A DNA stretch of 64,000 bases from Aalborgiella sp963841045 (lineage in GTDB: Bacteria > Pseudomonadota > Gammaproteobacteria > Burkholderiales > Burkholderiaceae_C). The notes under the pieces are model-generated. The model searched no databases. It had not been told where the DNA came from and worked only from the letters and a program-made list of their open reading frames with translations. The first letter of the stretch is position 1. Every line of letters begins with the position of its first letter. Where the stretch lies: positions 1 to 64,000 of the forward strand of contig CAWJBD010000005.1 in NCBI GenBank assembly GCA_963841045.1. The letters are read 5' to 3'. Position numbers and translations under genes: made by a program. This document shows, one piece after another, positions 25,078 through 32,132 of this stretch.

Positions 25078-25998
25078 TTACTTGCGAGTGTAGCTTGAAT
25101 TGGTCACTAAAAACACACCCGGTAAAATCAATAAAGCACCCCACAAGTGGTGCCACCCTAATTGCTCACCCAATACACTCCAACTGGCCAGTGCGCCATA
25201 CAGTGGACCTAAATACAAGGTAATGGCCACTTTGTTGGCACCCAGCATATTTTGTGCCCAACCATAAATCCAATACGCACCCAAGCTGGGAAAAACAGCA
25301 GCTACCACCATCAATATATATGCCGTCTGACCCCACACCGTCAAATTGGGTTGCAGCAATTCCCAATAAGCAAAAGGCGCAATCGCCACACAGCCACCCA
25401 AGCAAATCATGGCCAGCCTGGCCGTCACACTCAAATCACTGGGCCACCATTTTTGCAGCAACGCATACGCTGCCCAAGCAATGGCAGCAGCCACAATCCA
25501 AAGGTCACCCACTACAAATTGAATGCCAGCCAAAGCAGTCCATTGCCCTTTCAGCACCACATGCAGCACACCTGCAATCGCCAAAACCACACCCGCGATT
25601 TGCACCTTGTTCATGCGTTCACCCAACCACAGCACCGAACCCACAGCAATCAAGACGGGTGACGATGCATAAATGAGCGCGATGTTCATGGCACTGGTAG
25701 TTCGTGCCCCCTGATAAACCCATGCCCCGCAAATCAACATGCCACATGCGCCCAAAATCAAAAACTGAGTACTGTTAGCCAATATGTTTTTGCGTTTGGC
25801 CCAAATTTCTTTTCTGGCCAAGATGCACAAGACCAATGCGGCCAATGCCCAACGACCGAGCGCCAATAAATGCGGCCCAATCACGCCCGGCGCTTTGCGT
25901 GCCACCACGTAATTGACGGCCCACAAAGCTGGAACAAACCAAAGTGCGATGAGTGCCAGACGATGTCTTGATGCTTGTCTTGCAGCTTGTTCAGACAT
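25078..25998 (-). CDS. EamA/DMT family transporter
   Basis: The 306-residue protein has ten hydrophobic segments in two EamA repeats, e.g. LALIALWFVPALWAVNYVVA and GPLYGALASWSVLGEQL, the latter matching the end of the second EamA domain. This drug/metabolite transporter family exports amino acids or other small molecules; the substrate is unknown. Its start overlaps the end of the MFS gene by 8 bases, so the two are probably one operon. Confidence 0.88.
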   Translation of the reverse strand: MSEQAARQASRHRLALIALWFVPALWAVNYVVARKAPGVIGPHLLALGRWALAALVLCILARKEIWAKRKNILANSTQFLILGACGMLICGAWVYQGARTTSAMNIALIYASSPVLIAVGSVLWLGERMNKVQIAGVVLAIAGVLHVVLKGQWTALAGIQFVVGDLWIVAAAIAWAAYALLQKWWPSDLSVTARLAMICLGGCVAIAPFAYWELLQPNLTVWGQTAYILMVVAAVFPSLGAYWIYGWAQNMLGANKVAITLYLGPLYGALASWSVLGEQLGWHHLWGALLILPGVFLVTNSSYTRK

Positions 25999-27226
25999 TG
26001 GCGTTTCTGGTTCTCATGCCAACGCCCAAAGCAGCGCCCACGCTGATGAACAAAATGATTGCCGCGCCATACAAACATGCGGCATACATGCCCTGATCCA
26101 TCAATCTGCCAAATATCAAGGGCGATACCGCAAAACCCACATCCAAGCCCGAATAAACCGTGCCGTACACACGCCCTGTAGCGCCTTTGGGCGTGGCTTT
26201 TTTAATCATCATGTCGCGGCTGGGGTTGCCAATACCAATGGCAAAACCTGTGCCGGCCAATACCACCATGGTGCCCGTTGCGCCCAGCCAACCCGTGGCG
26301 CACAAAGCCAAGAGCACAGCACCAGCCACCATGGTTGCGGCAACCGTTTTGTCGCTGTTTTGTTGTCTTGGCAGCTACAAAGCCACCCACAAATATGCCC
26401 ACCGCACCGCACAGCATATAGGCGGTCAAAGTGGCAGACGCCGTTTCAAAGCTCACACCATGCATGGCCTTGAGAATGGAAACGGAGAAGCTTTGAATCA
26501 CTGCCAATGTCATGGTGGACAACAAAAAGAACGCAAAACACCACCACACCACAGGCATTCTCAAAAATGCGGTGTTGCTCGGCTTTTCAGTTGCATGTTC
26601 GGTATGCACCACCACTTGCGTCAGCAGGCTAGCGCGATTGATCCACAAAATAAGCAAAACCAGCGCATACAAAGCCGTCGCCACCATGAATGCCGTGCGC
26701 CAGTTTGACAATGCCGTGATGCTCACATAAAACACCGCGCCAGTGCCCAGCCCAAGTTACCCGTCAAGCCGTGCGCGCTGTAAGCGTGGCCCAAGCGTGG
26801 CAAAGACACACGCTGGTTCAAAATAGTGAAGTCACATGGGTGAAACGGCGCATTGCCCAGACCAGCCAATGCAGCAGCCGCAATCAACCAGCCATAACTC
26901 GTCGCCGAACCCGCAACGATGGAAGCCAATAAAAATGTAGAAACTGCGGTAAACAACACAGGCCGCGCACCCACCTTGTCCACCAAAAAACCAGACAGTG
27001 CCTGGCCAATGCCAGAAATCACAAAAAACACTGTCATCAACATACCCAGCTCAGAATAGCTCAGCCCAAACTCTTGCTTGAACACCGGAAACAGCGGCAC
27101 CAACAACAAATGCGAAAAATGCGAAACAGCATGCGCCAAACCCACCAAGCCAATGATTTTGGCGTCTTGGGCAAGTGGCACAGATGCGTGATGGGCTGGA
27201 GCGCTAGAAATGCTGGCAGTAGTCAT
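25991..27226 (-). CDS. Major facilitator superfamily transporter, two frameshifts
   Basis: Joined frames give ~412 residues and 12 membrane segments. The N-terminal part is intact (LVGLAHAVSHFSHLLLVPLF, SYSELGMLMTVFF, SGFLVDKVGARPVLF). Frame changes fall near 26,740 (before GAVFYVSITALSNW) and 26,365 (before DKTVAATMVAGAVLLALC). The C-terminal part is GATGRVYGTVYSGLDVGFAV. ATG 27,226 follows a G-run. The fold is that of fosmidomycin-resistance/nitrate-like MFS pumps; the substrate is unknown. It overlaps the EamA gene downstream. Confidence 0.78.
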
Positions 27227-27312
27227 CCCCCCATCATACCAAGCCGCCAGCCACTGCATCCACCGTGCACACCCTAGATCCGTTGGTTTGGCAGGTTTTG
27301 CTTGCGTTTAGC

Positions 27313-27379
27313 AAAAATATATGAAAAATCGGGCTCTAGTCAGCGTATTGATTGCCTAAGATGCTATCATTTTTATAGT
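27313..27379 (+). repeat. Dispersed hairpin repeat, copy A
   Basis: One of nine copies of a ~65-bp element: ATATATGAAAAATC, then a GGCTnnAGCC-type palindrome, GCGTATTGATTGCCTAAG, and a terminal GCTAT...ATAG hairpin. Similarity to copy C extends about 23 bases further left (GTTTTTGCT...TAGCAAAAA). It lies in the 320-base gap between the MFS and MAPEG genes; nothing else is visible there apart from the AAGGA ribosome binding site before 27,550. Confidence 0.8.
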
Positions 27380-27549
27380 AAATATTGGTGCTGAAAAGCT
27401 AAGTTCAAAAGACAGAACTAACGATTGCACAGTGATTAAAAATCTATAAAGACCAAAAGCATCTCAAAATTCACCGTGCTAAACTGCGGACAATAGATCG
27501 TAGCAATGTATTAAAACAGCTCAGATTTCACTAACCAGCGAAGGAAAAA

Positions 27550-27942
27550 ATGACTACTGACCTTTGGATGCTCGTGGCTACCGCCGTTTTGTGCGTTGGC
27601 ATAACTTTTATCTACGGCACTGACCGTTTTTTGCAGCCTGGTGGTATTACTTGGGCTGCAAGTAACCGAAATACCGATCTAATTGTTCCGCCTTGGACAA
27701 CACGCGCTGTTCAGGCGCACGCCAATCTGATAGAAAACCTTGCCCCGTTTGCTGTGCTTGTTCTGGTAGCACACGTATCCGGCAAAGCCAACGCCGCCAC
27801 TGCACTTGGCGCTACCATTTTCTTTTGGGCACGAGTGTGTCACCTTGGTGCATATGTAGCCGGTATCGTCTACTTTCGCACTTTGGCTTGGTTCACGTCA
27901 TGGGTGGGTGGCGCAATCATTTTTGTACAGCTTTTCAAATAG
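27550..27942 (+). CDS. MAPEG family membrane protein
   Basis: A 130-residue protein with four hydrophobic segments (LWMLVATAVLCVGITFIYG, NLIENLAPFAVLVLVAHVSG, TIFFWARVCHLGAYVAGI). The ENL-P-F and FWARVCH motifs are typical of bacterial MAPEG proteins, relatives of membrane glutathione transferases. The specific reaction is unknown. AAGGA precedes the ATG by 6 bases. It stands alone in the plus direction. Confidence 0.82.
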   Translation: MTTDLWMLVATAVLCVGITFIYGTDRFLQPGGITWAASNRNTDLIVPPWTTRAVQAHANLIENLAPFAVLVLVAHVSGKANAATALGATIFFWARVCHLGAYVAGIVYFRTLAWFTSWVGGAIIFVQLFK

Positions 27943-28019
27943 CATGACTGCTACCATGTCTGTAACAAAGTCATCTACGTGATGCTGAACCAAAACACAA
28001 ACTAAGGGCTTGAAACAAA

Positions 28020-28739
28020 ATGAAGATCAGTATCGTCATCCCTGCGCACAACGAAGAAAAATTCATTGAGCGGTGCCTTTCTTCAATCAAAGCACAGATG
28101 ATTCCCTATGACCTACAAGTCGAAACCATCGTCGTTTTGAATCGATGCACTGACAAAACTGAAGAAATTGCGCAATCTTATGGTGCGACCATTGTTACGG
28201 ATGATTCGAAAAACATATCCAAAATCAAAAACACTGGGGTCGCTCATTCTCAATCCGAATGGGTGGTCACACTTGATGCCGATAGCTGGATGTCCAAGGG
28301 CGTGCTATCCGAAATTTACCGACACGCGAACACCCCAAATGCACTTGGTGGCGGCATACGCATCAAGCCAGAAAGGTTATCACCAGGGATTGCCATTGGT
28401 TACAGCATGATGTTAATACCAGCATTTTTTCTTGGCCTTTCTTTTGGCTTGTATTGGTTTAAAAAATCAGATTTTGATGCTATCGGTGGCTTTGATGAAG
28501 GACGGCACATTGCAGAAGATGTGGACTTTCTGAAAAGACTCAAATTACATGGCCACAAAACTAGCAGACGCCATCAAATAATTTCACTCGAATCGGTCAC
28601 AACATCATGCAGAAAGTTCGATGAATTTGGCGACTGGCATTTTGTCCGAATCTTCAGCAACCCCTGCCAGGTACGAAGGGCCATTGCGGGTGAAGATAGA
28701 GCTTATCTCAACAAAAATTGGTACGAGGTTAAACGATAG
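28020..28739 (+). CDS. Family 2 glycosyltransferase
   Basis: The 239-residue product starts with the GT-A nucleotide-binding segment SIVIPAHNEEKFIERCLSSI, carries the metal-binding TLDADSWM (DxD) around residue 85, and GGFDEGRHIAEDVDFLKRL, the acceptor-side EDVD motif. A single hydrophobic stretch (MMLIPAFFLGLSFGLYWF) could attach it to the membrane. Sugar donor and acceptor are not evident. There is no polysaccharide cluster around it. Confidence 0.85.
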   Translation: MKISIVIPAHNEEKFIERCLSSIKAQMIPYDLQVETIVVLNRCTDKTEEIAQSYGATIVTDDSKNISKIKNTGVAHSQSEWVVTLDADSWMSKGVLSEIYRHANTPNALGGGIRIKPERLSPGIAIGYSMMLIPAFFLGLSFGLYWFKKSDFDAIGGFDEGRHIAEDVDFLKRLKLHGHKTSRRHQIISLESVTTSCRKFDEFGDWHFVRIFSNPCQVRRAIAGEDRAYLNKNWYEVKR

Positions 28740-28821
28740 TCCTATCAGGTCAAAACATGACTCAAATCTATTCCTAGAAACTGCATACACGGTGCATGAT
28801 TGATTTGGCATTGCACACAAC

Positions 28822-28888
28822 TAAATATATGAAAAATCAGCCTCTAGCCGGCGTATTGATTGCCTAAGATGCTATTTAATTTATAGCG
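28822..28888 (+). repeat. Dispersed hairpin repeat, copy B
   Basis: AAATATATGAAAAATCAG, CCTCTAGCCGGCG, TATTGATTGCCTAAGATG and the hairpin GCTATTTAATTTATAGC. It sits in the 240-base gap between the glycosyltransferase and a VOC-family gene, same orientation as copy A. Confidence 0.85.
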
Positions 28889-28980
28889 TTTATGAGATGT
28901 TGTAAAGATAGCCTTGTGCCTGAATAAACTGTACACTTTCAAAAAGTGAGTTTAAAAATCGCTTATCCACAGGAGCTTGT

Positions 28981-29367
28981 ATGAAACGTGTTACTGGAAT
29001 TGGCGGCATATTCATCAAAGCCAAGGATGCAGCAGCCCTGCAAGCCTGGTACAAGCGGCATCTAGGGATAGATGTGCAGGAATGGGGTGGCACTGCATTC
29101 AGTTGGACCGACAGCACGGGCAAGCCCGTTGGCGGAACAACGATATGGTCCATCAGTTCAGCAAGCGCAGACCTCTTCGCACCAAGCCAGTCATCCTTTA
29201 TGGTGAACTACCGCGTCGAAAACGCGCGCGCATTGGCTAAAGTGCTCAAAGACGAAGGCTGCAACGTGCTCGACAAAATCGATGAATCAGAATACGGCGT
29301 CTTTGCTTGGGTCATAGACCCTGAAGGCAACAAAGTCGAACTGTGGCAGCCACCTGCCGGCCAATAG
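28981..29367 (+). CDS. VOC (glyoxalase/bleomycin resistance) family protein
   Basis: A 128-residue single-domain VOC protein: GGIFIKAKDAAALQAWYKRH, WGGTAFSWTD, and the C-terminal FAWVIDPEGNKVELWQPP, the usual strand with the metal-ligand Glu (ELW). VOC enzymes act as lyases, isomerases or dioxygenases; this one cannot be assigned. The next gene, another VOC protein, follows after 37 bases and is probably co-transcribed. Confidence 0.85.
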   Translation: MKRVTGIGGIFIKAKDAAALQAWYKRHLGIDVQEWGGTAFSWTDSTGKPVGGTTIWSISSASADLFAPSQSSFMVNYRVENARALAKVLKDEGCNVLDKIDESEYGVFAWVIDPEGNKVELWQPPAGQ

Positions 29368-29404
29368 CCGCTTTTACTTCAACAAAATAACCAGGAGGAA
29401 AAAC

Positions 29405-29830
29405 ATGGCAGCTATCAATCCCCACATCAATTTCAATTGCAATGCCGAAGAAGCATTCCATTTTTACAAATCGATATTTGGCGGAGAGTTCGCAAGAATC
29501 GTGCGCTTCAAAGACTTAGCAAGCGCAGATTTTCCTGTGCCTGAAAGCGAAGCCAATTTAATCATGCACATTGCTTTACCAATTGGCTACACCGTTTTAA
29601 TGGCCAATGACGTTCCACCCAGCATGGGGCGAACCAATGAAAACGAAAACAGAAGCAAAATTGTCATCAGCACAGAAAGCAAACAAGAGGCAGACAAATT
29701 GTTTAACGGCCTCTCAGCAGGTGGCCAAATTGAAATGCCCATTGACGATAGCCCTTGGGGGACTTACTTTGGCATGTTCAGAGACAAATACGGTATTGAG
29801 TGGATGGTAGAGTTTGACTCGAAAAAATAG
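29405..29830 (+). CDS. VOC family protein, PhnB-like
   Basis: The 141-residue protein matches the PhnB-like VOC group: PHINFNCNAEEAFHFYKSIF, ARIVRFKDL, and DSPWGTYFGMFRDKYGIEW with the C-terminal WMVEFDSKK. CCAGGAGGAAAAAC gives a strong ribosome binding site. The group is widespread and mostly of unknown function, despite the methyltransferase label sometimes used. It forms a two-gene unit with the VOC gene upstream. Confidence 0.87.
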   Translation: MAAINPHINFNCNAEEAFHFYKSIFGGEFARIVRFKDLASADFPVPESEANLIMHIALPIGYTVLMANDVPPSMGRTNENENRSKIVISTESKQEADKLFNGLSAGGQIEMPIDDSPWGTYFGMFRDKYGIEWMVEFDSKK

Positions 29831-29878
29831 CCGCAAGCAGTTGACCAGATAGTTGGCCTGTTTTTGCTCTGTGTATAG

Positions 29879-29947
29879 CAAAAATATATGAAAAATCAGG
29901 CTCTAGGCGGCGTATTTATTGCCTAAGGTGCTATTAAATATATAGCA
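29879..29947 (+). repeat. Dispersed hairpin repeat, copy C
   Basis: AAAAATATATGAAAAATCAG, GCTCTAGGCGGCG, TATTTATTGCCTAAGGTG and the hairpin GCTATTAAATATATAGC. Left-flank similarity to copy A begins near 29,854 (GTTTTTGCTCTGTGTATAGC). It is the first of three repeats in the 470-base gap before the cassette-like genes. Confidence 0.85.
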
Positions 29948-29972
29948 TTAATCATTCCCACTCACCCCCAGA

Positions 29973-30104
29973 CCCTCTCGCCTCGCCGGGCGAAAGGGGC
30001 GCTTTCCATTTGACCTCGACTGGCGATTGGGGCTTTCACCTGGGAAGCATGGTGTTTGGAATCACACGTCCTTGCCCGTCATTCCTGCGTGGGCGGGAAT
30101 CCAG
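29973..30104. repeat. Two further repeat-like hairpins in the gap before the cassette genes
   Basis: A C-rich hairpin (CCCTCTCGCC with GGGCGAAAGGGG, 29,973-29,999) resembles the CTCACCCCCAGCCCCTCTC repeats common in proteobacteria. A second, ATTCCTGC/GCGGGAAT at 30,081-30,100, resembles the widespread CGTCATTCCCGC...GCGGGAATCC element. From 30,105 to 30,299 I see no gene beyond a 22-codon frame at about 30,224 with CAGGAG before it, which I do not trust. Confidence 0.6.
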
Positions 30105-30299
30105 TGCTTGGCTAAACTGCGTTATAGTTACTTTCAAGAAGTGCGGTGTTTGTTAAAATTTTTATACCTAAATATTTAACCAGAACTTCTGTCTGTAACC
30201 CAATAAACAATCCTTTTTCAGGAGATGATGATGCCCAGATTATCCTGCAGTCGCCAAATTATGTTGCTGATTTTGCGGTACACATCACGATAGCCATTT

Positions 30300-30788
30300 A
30301 TGTTCCAACTCCCTGAAAGCGTTTCATCAATACTAGCCGGGCTGTCTATCGCCGTTGTTGGCGGATGGGTCGCATCGTTCATTGCGTTTCGCAAAGACGA
30401 GCGTTCAGTCCAATTAAACCAAATCACAGAAGAACGGAAAAAATGGAGAGACAACATGCGGACGCTATCCGCTGAAATATCAGCTCTCTACATAGAAAAC
30501 AAAACAACAGTATCACCCAGCAAAGTTGCTGCTTTACGAGCAACCTTGGCAACATCTATTAACCCAAAGGACGAAAAGAACGACGGAGCTATTCTTAGCC
30601 ACTATGATCGTTTGTTCTCTGCAAAGTCAGATGACCTATCCGTGTTCAACCACCGCATTGCGTTGCTGCTCAAACACGATTGGGAGCGAGTGAAATGGGA
30701 ATGCATGCCGCTTTACCTAAAACCATTTTATCGCTTCACACAAAAACAGCTAGCATGGCGTTCAGAAAACTACCGTGAAATCGGCTAA
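30300..30788 (+). CDS. Membrane-anchored hypothetical protein, probable integron cassette gene
   Basis: The 162-residue protein has one N-terminal membrane helix (ILAGLSIAVVGGWVASFIAF) and then a cytoplasmic, charged helical part (RSVQLNQITEERKKWRDNMR, ISALYIENKTTVSPSK). I do not recognise it. Its stop codon TAA lies inside GGCTAAT, the first bases of an attC-like hairpin (30,784-30,880), a common feature of integron cassettes. The next gene in the same direction is a Shedu-type nuclease with the same arrangement. It may be a defence-related or partner protein, on context only. Confidence 0.6.
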   Translation: MFQLPESVSSILAGLSIAVVGGWVASFIAFRKDERSVQLNQITEERKKWRDNMRTLSAEISALYIENKTTVSPSKVAALRATLATSINPKDEKNDGAILSHYDRLFSAKSDDLSVFNHRIALLLKHDWERVKWECMPLYLKPFYRFTQKQLAWRSENYREIG

Positions 30789-30880
30789 TCATTCCATCGA
30801 AAGGGCTCGCCCACAATCTGCGCTTGTGGGTTACCATCACGGCTTCGTAGCTATGGCGGCCCCACACGTCAAACGTTACC
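30784..30880 (+). other. attC-like recombination site 1
   Basis: About 97 bases run from GGCTAAT, containing the stop codon of the preceding gene, to ACGTTACC. The ends can pair imperfectly (CTAAT with GTTAC, GGGCTCGCC with GGCGGCCC), with a central hairpin CCCACA/TGTGGG. This matches the layout of integron attC sites (R'' and L'' versus L' and R'), though the right core GTTACCC departs from GTTRRRY. A covariance-model search would decide. Confidence 0.4.
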
Positions 30881-30912
30881 CTTCATTTTAAGCATCGATC
30901 TCCCTCGCTCAA

Positions 30913-32067
30913 ATGGACAACTACGAAAATCCAAAACCCGGCAAGACGTATATAAGCCCAAGCCTAAGCGCCTTCGGGCAATTAGATCGCAAAGTACGAA
31001 TCGCCTCAAAGGTGATCGTGTCGCCCGATGCCTACGCTTTTGCGAAGGTCAAGGACGAAATGGTGCTGCGGCATAGGGACGGTGCAAAGAACTATATAAA
31101 GGCGACATTCTTTGAAGATGATAGGCGCATAACCGTTCTTACGATCCAAGGCTATACAGTTGCCACGGATAAGCCACACAACGCGAACTTTTCATTTATC
31201 GGGGATGAAATCGGTAAGCTGCTAGAGTTCATTGCTAACATTCATGCAGTGTCATTTACTGGGCGAGGCTCAATCAACATTACCGATGAGGAGCTTCGAC
31301 GTCTGGTTCTATCGAACAGCCAAGCCCGAAATCTCGTTGAGGAAAACGAAGAACTCTTTGCCGAGGTTGTCCGCTCATCTATTACCAAAAGTGATGTCGT
31401 AGCTGTCGGCTACCGTAAGAAACAACTTGAGGTTTTTCGGTCGCTTCTCGTAGACCCATCATACTTCGAGGCATTGAAGGCCAGAAAAAATTGCACAGAC
31501 GAAAGCCTGTGGCAACAGTTCTTCGAGAAAAACCCATGGATCTTTGGCTACGGCCTTAGCTACATCTATTTATCTTCGCTGAACGATAAAAAACTTGAGC
31601 AGGTCGTTGCCGGCCATAATGTCGGAGCCCACGGCAAACGTGCTGACGCACTGATGAAGTCGAAGGGCATAATTTCTAGTCTCTGTTTCGTGGAAATTAA
31701 GACCCACAAAACGCCCCTCCTAAGCGCTAAGCCATATCGCGTAGGTTGCTGGGCACCTTCGACCGAATTGGCCGGAGCGGTTTCGCAAGTGCAGGGGACT
31801 GTCGCTGCCGCAACGGACACGATCCGCGGTAAGCTTTCGCTTACGGATAAGGATGGGTTTCCAACAGGTGAGGAGGCATTTAACTACTCACCAAAAGCAT
31901 ACCTCGTTGTCGGCAGCCTTGCGCAGCTTATTGGCGATCATGGCGTTAACCACGAGCAATATCGTTCGTTGGAGTTATTCCGCCAGAACACTGTTAGCCC
32001 TGAGCTAATTACCTTCGACGAACTATACGAACGAGCAAAATTCATTGTGGATGCAAGTGAAAGCTAA
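30913..32067 (+). CDS. sduA: Shedu-type anti-phage defence protein (SduA, DUF4263), probable integron cassette gene
   Basis: The 384-residue product has a variable N-terminal half and a C-terminal PD-(D/E)XK-like nuclease domain of the Shedu (DUF4263) family. LWQQFFEKNPWIFGYGL at about 199-215 opens the domain; then GKRADALMKSKG (D245), CFVEIKTHKT (E261 and K263), CWAPSTELAGAVSQVQG (Q292). Shedu is a single-gene defence system whose nuclease is held inactive until infection. The stop TAA sits within GCTAACC of a second attC-like hairpin, and the ATG lies 33 bases after the first. ClpB, convergent, begins its last codons 65 bases on. Confidence 0.78.
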   Translation: MDNYENPKPGKTYISPSLSAFGQLDRKVRIASKVIVSPDAYAFAKVKDEMVLRHRDGAKNYIKATFFEDDRRITVLTIQGYTVATDKPHNANFSFIGDEIGKLLEFIANIHAVSFTGRGSINITDEELRRLVLSNSQARNLVEENEELFAEVVRSSITKSDVVAVGYRKKQLEVFRSLLVDPSYFEALKARKNCTDESLWQQFFEKNPWIFGYGLSYIYLSSLNDKKLEQVVAGHNVGAHGKRADALMKSKGIISSLCFVEIKTHKTPLLSAKPYRVGCWAPSTELAGAVSQVQGTVAAATDTIRGKLSLTDKDGFPTGEEAFNYSPKAYLVVGSLAQLIGDHGVNHEQYRSLELFRQNTVSPELITFDELYERAKFIVDASES

Positions 32068-32127
32068 CCCTACGCTCCACAGGACATTGCGCGATAAAAC
32101 CGCGCAGTCCGCTCACTGCCATGTTAT
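32063..32127 (+). other. attC-like recombination site 2
   Basis: GCTAACC at 32,063-32,069 includes the Shedu stop codon; GTTAT follows at 32,123-32,127. Inside, GGAC plus TGCGCG (32,082-32,093) pairs with CGCGCA plus GTCC (32,101-32,110) around loop ATAAAAC. The arrangement TAACCCTACGCTCC...GGAC...GTCCGCT...GTTA closely resembles chromosomal-integron attC sites of gammaproteobacteria and betaproteobacteria. Size (65 bases) is at the short end of the normal range. Confidence 0.5.
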
Positions 32128-32132
32128 CCCCC

